A DNA stretch of 64,000 nt from JAWPMV01 sp038527215 (lineage in GTDB: Bacteria; Bacteroidota; Bacteroidia; J057). The stretch is taken from assembly GCA_038527215.1 (NCBI GenBank), contig JBCBGC010000027.1, positions 7,125-71,124 on the forward strand, read 5' to 3'. The number at the start of each line of letters is the position of its first letter. Within the stretch, counting starts at the first letter, position 1. The notes under the pieces were generated by a model. That model ran no database searches and was not told the DNA's origin. It saw only the letters and a program-made list of their open reading frames with translations. The translations under genes were made by a program, and so were the position numbers. Positions 43,308 to 52,003 of this stretch are shown here, piece after piece.

Positions 43308-46300
43308 TCATTTTTCTGGTCGTTTCCAGCGGATCGGGGCTGCTGGTTCTTTTTTGTGTGTTACTTCCTGCGTTTTCAGCATATTTAGTGCCTCTTGGAC
43401 CGCTCGTTCTAATTGCGGGTCACGTCCTTCCATGACGGCTTTAGGGTCCTGAATGACTTCGATATCCGGAGCCACCCCTTCTCCTTCTACGGCCCACTCC
43501 CCGTCTACATCAAAAAAGCCTCCGCGCGGAGCTACCATGCGCCCTCCGTCAATGAAGCGCGGGGTGTCCCAGGTGCCAACCAATCCTCCCCAGGTACGGG
43601 TGCCGATTAAAGGACCCAGCTCGGCAGCATGGAACATGTAAGGCAAGAGGTCCCCTCCTGAACCTGCACGTTCGTTGATGATCATGACTTTCGGTCCCCA
43701 AATTCCCGCCATGGGCGTAGTCCAGGGCTTTTTGTCTCCTGCCTTAGAGTTGAAGTAGCCAAACAGGCGTCGAGACATAATGTCGATCATATAATCGGCA
43801 GCAGAGCCTCCGCCATTGTTTCGCTCGTCTATGACGACGCCTTTTTTGTCCTGCTGAGAAAAATAATAGCGGTTAAAAGAGGTAAAGCCAGGACCGGATG
43901 TATTGGGCACGTATACATAGGCTAGCTTGCCATCAGAGAGTTCATCTACTTTCCGTCGATTGCCTTCCACCCAGTCTACATATCTCAATCTATTTTCACT
44001 CCTGACGGGTACTACGATGATGTCATGTCTGTTTGTGCCACTAGCATCGTCTGCAATGCTGAGCATGGTCTGGCGTCCGGAAGTTTCTTCGAAGAAACTA
44101 AAGAGGTTATCGCTGCCTTGTAGCTCATTTCCGTCTACCGCCATGATGAAATCACCTTCTTTGACTTTCAAGCCAGGGATCGCCAGTGGACCGGGATCAT
44201 TGCCATTCCAGCTTTCTCCGGAGTAGATTTTGGTGATTTGGTAGCGTCCATCGATCACCGCATAATCGGCGCCCAATAAGCCTCCGGCTACCCGATCAAT
44301 GTCAGGCATATCTCCTCCGCTTACGTAGGAGTGTCCAATGGCGACCTCTCCACTCAGGATGTCCACGATATAGTTCAAATCCGTACGATGTCGAACGTGT
44401 TTTACCCAGGGGCTGTACCACTCCCATACCTCATCCCAGGGAGCACCATGCACATTGTCTACGTAGAGGAAGTCTCTTTGTAAGCGCCATCCCTCTTTAA
44501 AGATCTGCTGGTATTCCGCCTGGGGGTCTACCTTCATGCGCAGATTGGTTTTGAGACGGCCTTTGCCAGGAGCGGGCTTACCTTTGGTGCCGGTAATGAC
44601 CCAGCCGCCATTGCTCCGTAGGAGCACGGAGGAACGATCGTGAGAAACCACCGCGGCGCCTACGCCTTTGCTGAATTCAGTGGACTTTTGCTCTTTTAGG
44701 TTGTAACGGTGCATGACCAGTCCCTGTTCGTTAGGGACAGCTTCCATATAGAAGAAGGTTCCTTCCCCTGCGGCGGTTAGCCCCAGGTAATTCCGTGTAG
44801 GAATGTCGATGGCCAGGGTACGGCGAGCCAGTCCTTCCATGTCTATGTTGACCACTACAGAGTCTTTTTTGCCCTTAGCTTTTTTCTCGTCTTTCTCCTC
44901 TTCCGGTTCCTCATCGCTTTTGGGTAAAAAAGGCGAGGCCTCATCTTTTTGGAGGAGAATCATATAGGGTTTACGGGTCTGATCTGGGTCGTAGCTACTC
45001 ATATCCAGCCAGCCGGTGTTGAGTCCGTAATTGGTGCTAGCAAGGAAATAAAGGTACTTTCCACTCTTATCCCAGGCAGGACTACTGGCGTCCGCCATGC
45101 CATCGGTCAGTTGCACATGCTTTTTGTCCGCCACATGATACGCCATAATGGCCTTGAATTGAGTGGCCATCAATTTCGGATAAGCAATCCACTGGCCATC
45201 GGGAGACCAGACCGGATTCATGGTGCGGTTGGGATGGGCATAACCATCGGTGTCGATTTTTTCGGTATTGCCACTTTCCAGGTCTATGATCCAGAGGTTG
45301 TAGTGGGTATCAGTATAGGCAATCTTGTTTCCGTCAGGAGACCAGGCAGGTCGGAAGTAAAAAGTAGGATCGGGTAGCTCATAGCTACGCTTTTCGCCCA
45401 TGCCCTTTTGGTCGGTAACCACCAGTTGATATTCACCGGAGGCATCCGAGAACCAGGCGACCTTATCTCCTTTGGGGGACCAGACTGGAGCCCTTTCGGC
45501 TATGCCCGGTGTATTGGTCAGGTTTCGCCAATTGCCTTCCTTTTTGGGGATGGTAAAAATCTCGCCCCGATGCTCAAAGATGGCTCGTTTTCCGGTGGGA
45601 GAAATTTGTGGATTGGTCAGCTGAAAGCCGTTGATGTTTTCCCAACGAGGACGAGCGAAGTTCATATCGCCTTTGACGGAAATATTGAGCTGCTCTGCCT
45701 GGCCTGTTTCCGGGTTGAGCAGATGCAGGTAGCCCCCTTGCTCATAGATGATGGCACCTTCGGTGGCATCCAGGCTTTTTACATCAAACTGCTTATGGGT
45801 GGTAATCTGGCGTACCTCTTCGCTTTTCATGTTAAACGCCCAGATGTTGCTGGCATAGTCTCTTTCGGATAAAAAGAATACTTCGTCTCCACACCATACG
45901 GGATCAAGGTGGCGTTCCCGGTCCGTCTGCGGGGTGCGCACCAATTTTTTGTTGCGGAGGTTGACAATCCAAATGGGCATAGCTTGTCCCCCGCGATAAT
46001 TCCGCCATTCCGGGTCCCATGAAGTGATAGGGGTGTAGGCTACAAAGCGGCCATTGGGAGAAATTTCTCCGAAAGCAGCTCTGGGTACGCCGATGGCTTC
46101 AGGAAGTCCTCCATCCATCCCGACCGTATACAAGCGGGAAGTTTGGGTAGGGCGAGACGTTCTTCCAGAGCGGAATAATACCTTGCCATCGGGGGTCCAT
46201 CCCTGAACAAAATCACCCCCTGGATGATAGGTGAGGCGCTGAGGGCTGCCGCCTTCCACAGGCATGACGTATACATCGGTATTGCCATCGTACTGAGCAG

Positions 46301-46538
46301 AGAAAGCAATCATTTTCCCGTCATCAGAGAAGTGGGGGAGGCTTTCTTGCCCTTCGTTACTGGTCAGGCGAATGGCGTCTCCGCCCTCCCGGCTGGCTTT
46401 CCAAAGGTCATTTGCGTATACGAAGACCACCGAGCTTTCGGAAATGGTAGGTTGTCGTAGTAGTTGGGTGCCCTGGGCCTGGAGAACATGGTTTCCCCAT
46501 ACGCTCAGGAACAACATACATAAGATGCTGTGTTTCAT
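43308..46538 (-). CDS. tricorn-like S41 family peptidase
   Basis: 1076 aa with a signal peptide (MKHSILCMLFLSVWGNHVLQAQ). The first 600 residues form WD40/PD40-type beta-propeller repeats (FSDDGKMIAFSA, WTPDGKVLFRSG, ISPNGRFVAYTP, WSPKGDKVAWFSD, WSPDGNKIAYTD, WSPDGQWIAYP). A PDZ-like part follows (PGLKVKEGDFIMAVDGNEL). The S41 catalytic domain has VVIDERNNGGG and the nucleophile Ser in IINERAGSGGDLLPYMF, as in the tricorn protease. A charged insert (EEPEEEKDEKKAKGKKDS) divides the propellers. Such exported proteases degrade peptides. Length is normal for the bacterial tricorn group. It ends at a strong terminator. Confidence 0.92.
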   Translation of the reverse strand: MKHSILCMLFLSVWGNHVLQAQGTQLLRQPTISESSVVFVYANDLWKASREGGDAIRLTSNEGQESLPHFSDDGKMIAFSAQYDGNTDVYVMPVEGGSPQRLTYHPGGDFVQGWTPDGKVLFRSGRTSRPTQTSRLYTVGMDGGLPEAIGVPRAAFGEISPNGRFVAYTPITSWDPEWRNYRGGQAMPIWIVNLRNKKLVRTPQTDRERHLDPVWCGDEVFFLSERDYASNIWAFNMKSEEVRQITTHKQFDVKSLDATEGAIIYEQGGYLHLLNPETGQAEQLNISVKGDMNFARPRWENINGFQLTNPQISPTGKRAIFEHRGEIFTIPKKEGNWRNLTNTPGIAERAPVWSPKGDKVAWFSDASGEYQLVVTDQKGMGEKRSYELPDPTFYFRPAWSPDGNKIAYTDTHYNLWIIDLESGNTEKIDTDGYAHPNRTMNPVWSPDGQWIAYPKLMATQFKAIMAYHVADKKHVQLTDGMADASSPAWDKSGKYLYFLASTNYGLNTGWLDMSSYDPDQTRKPYMILLQKDEASPFLPKSDEEPEEEKDEKKAKGKKDSVVVNIDMEGLARRTLAIDIPTRNYLGLTAAGEGTFFYMEAVPNEQGLVMHRYNLKEQKSTEFSKGVGAAVVSHDRSSVLLRSNGGWVITGTKGKPAPGKGRLKTNLRMKVDPQAEYQQIFKEGWRLQRDFLYVDNVHGAPWDEVWEWYSPWVKHVRHRTDLNYIVDILSGEVAIGHSYVSGGDMPDIDRVAGGLLGADYAVIDGRYQITKIYSGESWNGNDPGPLAIPGLKVKEGDFIMAVDGNELQGSDNLFSFFEETSGRQTMLSIADDASGTNRHDIIVVPVRSENRLRYVDWVEGNRRKVDELSDGKLAYVYVPNTSGPGFTSFNRYYFSQQDKKGVVIDERNNGGGSAADYMIDIMSRRLFGYFNSKAGDKKPWTTPMAGIWGPKVMIINERAGSGGDLLPYMFHAAELGPLIGTRTWGGLVGTWDTPRFIDGGRMVAPRGGFFDVDGEWAVEGEGVAPDIEVIQDPKAVMEGRDPQLERAVQEALNMLKTQEVTHKKEPAAPIRWKRPEK

Positions 46539-46792
46539 CTTGCTATCAATTGATTGGGTTTTGGCTGAATGTTAATTTAGGATAAAATACACATCCTTTG
46601 GAGGGGCACCACACCGCTGCTCCAATTATCTACCTTTCCCTATATAGTCTCGACGAATGAAGCTTCCTTCTCATGTGCAACCATTGGGGCTAGCTTGAGT
46701 CTATAAGTTGCTTTTCCCTTCCATGCGTTCTTTGGGTATTCCCCACTTCGCATTCCCCCAACTGTTTACTGTTTTACCCTAATCAACAAAAC

Positions 46793-47587
46793 ATGAAACG
46801 AACGCCTGTTTTCCTATGGGGGGTTATGATGAGCCTACTACTATTGAGTGCCTGTATCGGGCCTTTTGCTCCAACCCCGACCAATCCCAACGTTATTGTT
46901 TCCCCACTGTCGAATTTCGATGAAATTTCGGTAGACGTGCCCTTGCAACTGGAATTGACCCAGGATCCTTCCTTTGATGTGGAATTATCCGGGGACTCCT
47001 TATGGTTGTCCCGCATCGATATTGACGTGGTCAACAATGTGTTGGAAGTACGATTTGCACCGGATACATCTGGTTTTACGCCCCCAGATTCACTGCCCTT
47101 GTATGATGTGAAATTGGCCGTAAGCCTACCAAGCCTGGTAGCGCTCGAACTCAAGACCGCCACGAAAACTTCTACCACCAGTCTTTTTACCATTGATGAT
47201 CTGCAGGTCAACCTGGATGGGGCTGCAGAAGCGGATTTGGAACTGGATGGGGATAGCTTGTATGTGGATGTAGATGGGGCCGGAGATATTACCCTCGAAG
47301 CCGACCTGCTTACTTTAGACTTGAGCGTGGCGGGAGCTGCCCGCTATGAAGGGGAAGGTACCGTAGACAATCAGCTGATTGTGGTCAAAGGAGCTGGCAA
47401 TGTGGAAGCCTTTGATATGGTGTCCCAACACTGCGAGATAGACTTTCTAGGTGCGGGGGAAGCAGAGGTTAATGCGCAGCAAAGTCTGGATGTACAGATC
47501 GTAGGCGCAGCGACCGTTTATTATAAAGGCAATCCGAGTATCACCCAAAGTATCAGTGGCTTAGGCAGTTTGGTAGATTCGAATTAA
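46793..47587 (+). CDS. DUF2807 (head GIN domain) lipoprotein
   Basis: 264 aa. The signal peptide ends LLSAC, a lipobox. The body is a repetitive beta-solenoid typical of DUF2807 (putative auto-transporter adhesin, GIN domain): FDEISVDVPLQLELTQDPSFDVEL at the start, then VNLDGAAEADLELDGDSLYVDVDGAGDITLEA and the ending VGAATVYYKGNPSITQSISGLGSL, which is the best-known signature. Likely at the outer membrane surface; function unknown. It ends in a strong terminator. Confidence 0.88.
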   Translation: MKRTPVFLWGVMMSLLLLSACIGPFAPTPTNPNVIVSPLSNFDEISVDVPLQLELTQDPSFDVELSGDSLWLSRIDIDVVNNVLEVRFAPDTSGFTPPDSLPLYDVKLAVSLPSLVALELKTATKTSTTSLFTIDDLQVNLDGAAEADLELDGDSLYVDVDGAGDITLEADLLTLDLSVAGAARYEGEGTVDNQLIVVKGAGNVEAFDMVSQHCEIDFLGAGEAEVNAQQSLDVQIVGAATVYYKGNPSITQSISGLGSLVDSN

Positions 47588-47610
47588 GCCGTTCACCTAG
47601 GTATTAGACC

Positions 47611-47650
47611 GAGCGCCCCAATCGAAGAGAATGGGGCGCTCAGTTTTTTT
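47611..47650 (+). terminator. terminator of the DUF2807 gene
   Basis: GAGCGCCCCA (47611-47620) pairs with TGGGGCGCTC (47632-47641) around an 11-base loop, followed by AG and seven T. Confidence 0.92.
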
Positions 47651-47704
47651 ATCTGCTTGCTGACGGTTAGTTTAGATATTCTGATTTAGCTCAAACATAA
47701 ATCC

Positions 47705-49783
47705 ATGACCCGAATATCTGCTTTTATCCTGGGGCTGACGACTTTGGTCGGCTTTAGCCTTTTGTCCACCCCCTTACAAGCTCAAAAGAAAAACTTCACT
47801 TTTCAGGAAGCATATGAAGGAGGGGCTCGCAATCTCACCGGTTCACTGCCCAGTATTCAAGGCTGGTTGGACGATGATCACTATCTGGAACGCAAACGGA
47901 AGGAAGGTAGCCGCACGAAAACCTATCAGGTCCATGCCAAGAGTGGGAAGGAAACGGAGTATGAACGGCCGCGACCTAAGCGGATCAATCTGCGGAAACT
48001 TTCTGATGGGGGACAGAACCCGCGTCTTTCGCCTGACTCATCTCGGGTAGCTTTCACGAAAGGGGGAAATCTTTATGTCAATTCTGTAGAAGAGGGCCAA
48101 GCTGTAGCTCTAACAAATGACGGTGGCGACTTGATTTACAACGGCTACGCTTCCTGGGTGTATTATGAAGAAATCCTGGGTCGTCGTTCCCGCTATGCGG
48201 CTTTTTGGTGGTCGCCGGATAGCCGCAAAATTGCCTATCTGAGATTTGATGATCAGGAGGTGCCCGAGTTTCCCATTTTTCGGTCTACCGGAACTCATGG
48301 CGAATTGGAAGTGATGCGCTATCCCAAAGCGGGCGATCCTAGTCCAGGCGTCAAATTGGGGATCGTAGATGTGGAAACCAAAGAAACCACCTGGGTAGAA
48401 TTGGATGAAAATCTGGAATACACAGCCTGGCCTTTTTGGACTTCGGATAGCAAGGAGCTTTTTTTCCAGCAACTCAACCGCGATCAGAATTACCTCCGTA
48501 TCCTGGCCGCCAATCCTGAAACTGGCAAGACACGTACGGTTTATGAAGAAAAACAGCCTAGCTGGGTGGACTGGTTCGAAGACTTACATTTTTTGAGTGA
48601 CGGCAAAGGCTTTTTGCTGCGCTCCAGTATAGACGGTTATTTCCATCTGTACCATTATGATATGCAGGGTAAGCTGGTCAACCGACTGACGGAAGGGGAA
48701 TGGACGGTGAATAGCATGACCCTGGTGGATGAGGAAAACGAGCGGGTGTTTTTCCATGCCAGTGGGATGAAGGACAAGGTCGGAGAGACGCATTTTTTCA
48801 AGGTAGACATGGCGGGTAAAAAAGTGGTGCAGCTAACAGAAGCGCCAGGCACGCACCGTTGTGTACCTTCAGATGGTGGGAGCTATTTTACCGATCGGTA
48901 CAGTAGCATTTCTCACCCCAGTAAGCTGGAATTACGCTCTGATAAAGGTAAGCTGATCCGGGAATTGGGAGATAGTCGATCCGAAGCCATGGATGCCTAT
49001 GCGATGGGTAAGGTGGAGCTTTTTACCATTCCTTCCACCGATGGCTATAACCTACCGGCAGTCTGGGTATTGCCTCCGGACTTTGACCCGAATAAAAAAT
49101 ATCCCATCGTCTTCTCTATTTACAGCGGCCCCGGTGCCGGTACCGTTCGGAATTCCCAACGCAGCTTACAAGATCATTTTCTGGCGCAGCATGGCATCAT
49201 TACGATTTCGGTAGATCATAGAGGCTCCGGACATTTCGGGAAAAAAGGCATTGCCGAGATGCACCGCAACTTAGGGAAGTGGGAATCGCATGACCTGATC
49301 GAAGCGGTGAAATGGTTGCGGAAAAAATCCTTTATTGATCCGGAAAGAGTCGGGATCACCGGTGGCAGCTATGGCGGTTATATGACTTGCCTGGCCCTCA
49401 CCAAGGGTGCGGATTATTTTACCCACGGTATTGCTCGCTCTTCGGTAACGGATTGGCAGTTGTACGATAACGTATATACCGAACGCTACATGGACCATCC
49501 GCAAGATAACCCTGGTGGTTATAAGGATGGTTCGGTCCTTACTTATGCCAAGGACTTCAAGGGCAAATTGCTGATCATTCATGGTACCATGGATGACAAT
49601 GTGCATATGCAGAACACCATTCAGCTGGTGGATAAATTTACTTCTATGGGCAAGGATTTTGAGTTTATGCTTTATCCGGGGCAGCGGCATGGGATTGGGT
49701 ATCCGATGCGTAGTCATCTGGTGGAGATGAGCCTTAAGTTCTGGTTTGAGCACTTTTTTGATGAGGAGGCGCCGATTGAGTAA
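47705..49783 (+). CDS. S9 family prolyl oligopeptidase, DPP-IV-like
   Basis: 692 aa with a signal peptide (MTRISAFILGLTTLVGFSLLSTPLQAQ). The N-terminal eight-bladed propeller contains DPP-IV signatures (YASWVYYEEILGRRSRYAAFWWSPDSRKIAYLRFDDQEVPEF; the EE pair binds the substrate N-terminus). The alpha/beta-hydrolase domain has the nucleophile in ITGGSYGGYMT, the Asp in HGTMDDNVH and the His in GQRHGI. It cuts Xaa-Pro dipeptides from the N-terminus of peptides, probably in the periplasm, and fits with the nearby tricorn-like protease in peptide use. Confidence 0.93.
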   Translation: MTRISAFILGLTTLVGFSLLSTPLQAQKKNFTFQEAYEGGARNLTGSLPSIQGWLDDDHYLERKRKEGSRTKTYQVHAKSGKETEYERPRPKRINLRKLSDGGQNPRLSPDSSRVAFTKGGNLYVNSVEEGQAVALTNDGGDLIYNGYASWVYYEEILGRRSRYAAFWWSPDSRKIAYLRFDDQEVPEFPIFRSTGTHGELEVMRYPKAGDPSPGVKLGIVDVETKETTWVELDENLEYTAWPFWTSDSKELFFQQLNRDQNYLRILAANPETGKTRTVYEEKQPSWVDWFEDLHFLSDGKGFLLRSSIDGYFHLYHYDMQGKLVNRLTEGEWTVNSMTLVDEENERVFFHASGMKDKVGETHFFKVDMAGKKVVQLTEAPGTHRCVPSDGGSYFTDRYSSISHPSKLELRSDKGKLIRELGDSRSEAMDAYAMGKVELFTIPSTDGYNLPAVWVLPPDFDPNKKYPIVFSIYSGPGAGTVRNSQRSLQDHFLAQHGIITISVDHRGSGHFGKKGIAEMHRNLGKWESHDLIEAVKWLRKKSFIDPERVGITGGSYGGYMTCLALTKGADYFTHGIARSSVTDWQLYDNVYTERYMDHPQDNPGGYKDGSVLTYAKDFKGKLLIIHGTMDDNVHMQNTIQLVDKFTSMGKDFEFMLYPGQRHGIGYPMRSHLVEMSLKFWFEHFFDEEAPIE

Positions 49784-49830
49784 AGGGCTTTTTTGATATG
49801 AATTCCTCACTTTTTTCTTAAAGCTCTCTT

Positions 49831-49854
49831 CCACTTTTTCTTGATAAAAAGTGG
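49831..49854 (+). terminator. hairpin after the DPP-IV gene
   Basis: CCACTTTTT (49831-49839) pairs exactly with AAAAAGTGG (49846-49854) around CTTGAT. It lies 48 bases after the stop and is followed by a second inverted repeat GACGCTGCT/AGCAGCGTC (49867-49875 and 49913-49921). The pair may be a REP-like element rather than a classic terminator. Confidence 0.5.
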
Positions 49855-49990
49855 AGCAAAAATCAAGACGCTGCTAACCGCGCCAGCCCTCAAAGCCGGC
49901 CCCCGCACCCTAAGCAGCGTCAAAGCCCCGTCGCTTGAAGGGAGGTGATTTTATAGTTAAAAGGATGAAAAGTCCTGATCGGTATGGCGG

Positions 49991-50605
49991 TCAGGACTTT
50001 TGGTTTAGGTGGGCTTTCATGCGTCGGTGGTGCTCGCCGATGGTCATCTGGTGGAAGAAGGGGTAGAGGCTGGCATCCATGAGGCGAGAAGCTGAGCGGA
50101 AATAGCTGCGATGCTCGATCTTAGTGCCTGGACCATTTGGTCTAAAGCTGAGGATTTGGGTGCCTCGGTAAAGACCGCCTTCTACGTAGGCGATTTCTAG
50201 TTTTTTTTGTGCCTGATCCAGGTCCATCACCTGTATGCCTACGATGAGTCGTGGCCCCATGATATTCAGCCAGTTATAAAGTTGTAAGCCGGGATAAAAA
50301 CGGGGCATGTTTTCGTCCGTTTGGTAGAAAAAATCTGCGTGTTTGGGTGAGTAGGCAAAAAGGAAATTGACCATGGGTCCCTGCCAGATTTCGGCAGGGT
50401 GCGCCTGGGTGTAGGCATGCCAGACGACCTCGGGAGGCTGGGGGAGAAGGTAGGTGCGGGTTTGCTGGCCGTAGGTGGCTAGGTCGTCGCCGAGATGGAG
50501 GGTGCGGAGTTGGGAAAAATCCCCGGATTTTTGGACGCGTTCGTGGAGGAGCTGCTGGACGCGGCTAGGGAGGGATTGGAAGCGCGGGTAGTCGAAGGAG
50601 GGCAT
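49991..50605 (-). CDS. hypothetical SRPBCC-like protein
   Basis: 204 aa from the ATG at 50605 (MPSFDYPRFQSLPSRVQQ); the frame could start 8 codons earlier at a GTG, but that lies inside a palindromic repeat. The middle (TRTYLLPQPPEVVWHAYTQAHPAEIWQGPMVNFLFAYS) is like the first strand and helix of START/SRPBCC proteins, and the end (GGLYRGTQILSFRPNGPGTKIEHRSYFRSASRLMDASLYPFFHQMTIGEHHRRMKAHL) fits the last strands and long helix. These domains bind hydrophobic ligands; function here unknown. Confidence 0.65.
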   Translation of the reverse strand: MPSFDYPRFQSLPSRVQQLLHERVQKSGDFSQLRTLHLGDDLATYGQQTRTYLLPQPPEVVWHAYTQAHPAEIWQGPMVNFLFAYSPKHADFFYQTDENMPRFYPGLQLYNWLNIMGPRLIVGIQVMDLDQAQKKLEIAYVEGGLYRGTQILSFRPNGPGTKIEHRSYFRSASRLMDASLYPFFHQMTIGEHHRRMKAHLNQKS

Positions 50606-50620
50606 GAGGGGAAGATAGCT

Positions 50621-50653
50621 AAACCTCACAGGTTTATAAAACCTGTGAGGTTT
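50621..50653. repeat. palindromic repeat, copy 1
   Basis: Arms AAACCTCACAGGTTT (50621-50635) and AAACCTGTGAGGTTT (50639-50653) are exact complements around the loop ATA. It sits just before the start of the SRPBCC-like gene. It matches the pattern of intergenic palindromes seen often in Bacteroidota. Confidence 0.85.
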
Positions 50654-50790
50654 AGGGGGGAGGCTGAGGAGATTTTGGGCGCTTCGTAAGAGGAGGGTTT
50701 CATGGGCAGGGGAAATGTTGGGGTGAGAGGTAAGGCCGTATGATTGGGGATGGAGGAGGGGTAGAGATCAGTTACCGAATGCTGAGTTAC

Positions 50791-50823
50791 AGACCTAACA
50801 GGTTTATAAAACCTGTTAGGTCT
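50791..50823. repeat. palindromic repeat, copy 2
   Basis: Arms AGACCTAACAGGTTT (50791-50805) and AAACCTGTTAGGTCT (50809-50823) are exact complements around the same ATA loop. It differs from copy 1 at two positions per arm and both changes are compensated in the other arm, so base pairing is kept. Confidence 0.85.
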
Positions 50824-50944
50824 TGTGGGGCCCCTCATCCCATCCATTTCCCCCTTTGCTCCGTTACTTTCTTGCCCTTTTTTCCATAAGCCTTCTATCA
50901 AGCCTCCCTATCATGCCAACGGTTTTACTTTTCAACCCAGTCCC

Positions 50945-52003
50945 ATGCTCGTCAAAACCTATGGCAGTGCCGTCGAAGGCATCCACGCCACCCTCATCAC
51001 CATCGAAGTCAATGTCGCCTCTGGCGAATTCGGCCTCTGCATCGTCGGCCTGCCCGACAATGCCGTCCGCGAAAGCTGGTCCCGCATCATGACCGCTTTT
51101 CGCAACAACAATCTCTTTTTCCCCCGCTCCAAGGTCGTCGTCAACATGGCTCCGGCTGATATCCGCAAAATGGGCTCTGCCTACGACCTGCCCATCGCTT
51201 TAGGCGTACTGGCTGCTGATGGCAAAATCGACGCCAGCCTCATGGATCAATACCTCATCATGGGGGAAATGTCCCTGGATGGTACCCTGCAACCGATGCG
51301 AGGAATCTTACCCATGGCTATCGAAGCGAGGAAGCAAGGCTTCAAAGGCATCATCGTACCGGCTCCCAATGCCAACGAAGCCGCCATCGTCAACCAGTTG
51401 GAGGTCATTCCGGTGGAGAGCTTTACCCAGGCCGCCAACTTCCTCGATGGAAAAGAGGAAATCCCGCCTTTGCAAAAAGACACCCGCGAAATCTTTTTCC
51501 AGCACCACCAAAGCTGGGAATGTGACTTTGCCGACGTCAAAGGACAGGAGCATGTCAAGCGTGCTCTGGAAGTGGCCGCGGCGGGCGGGCATAATGTGAT
51601 TTTGATCGGACCTCCGGGAGCCGGCAAGACCATGCTGGCCAAGCGCATGCCGACCATCTTACCGCCCATGGGGCTGGAAGAAGCCTTGGAAACCACTAAG
51701 ATTCATTCAGTGGTAGGCATGTTGCCTGAAGAAACTTCTCTAGTCGCCCACCGGCCTTATCGAGCGCCTCATCACACCATAAGCGATGTGGCCCTGGTCG
51801 GTGGAGGAGGCCATCCCCAACCAGGGGAAATCAGCCTCGCTCACAACGGCGTCCTTTTTCTGGACGAATTACCCGAATTCAAGCGCACCGTCCTGGAAGT
51901 CTTGCGCCAACCCCTTGAGTCCCGCAGCATAACCGTTTCCCGGGCCCGAAGCACCGTAGACTTTCCCGCAAATTTCCTGCTCATTGCCAGCAGCAACCCC
52001 TGA
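50945..52003 (+). pseudogene. comM: comM/yifB (Mg-chelatase-like AAA+ ATPase), 3' part cut off by an integrated element
   Basis: 352 codons remain of a usual 500 or so. From the ATG at 50945 (MLVKTYGSAVEGIHATLITIEVNVASG) the reading frame covers the N-terminal ChlI domain (IVGLPDNAVRESWSRI, FPRSKVVVNMAPADIRKMGSAYDLPIALGVLAA, IMGEMSLDGTLQPMRGILPMA) and part of the AAA+ domain: Walker A GPPGAGKTML, RAPHHTISDVALVGGGGHPQPGEISLAHNGVLFLDELPEF (Walker B) and LRQPLESRSITVSRA. It stops after FLLIASSNP with TGA at 52001, where the family continues CPCG. The bases after the stop encode Gly-Cys-Gly, echoing CPCG. ComM is a helicase used in natural transformation; the product here would lack sensor regions and its C-terminal domain. 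Confidence 0.88.

Larger units (their letters stand above)
50606..50944. other. intergenic region with two palindromic repeats
   Basis: About 340 bases between the SRPBCC-like gene and comM. It contains the two related palindromes described separately. The open frame upstream of the comM ATG has no family likeness. Confidence 0.5.
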
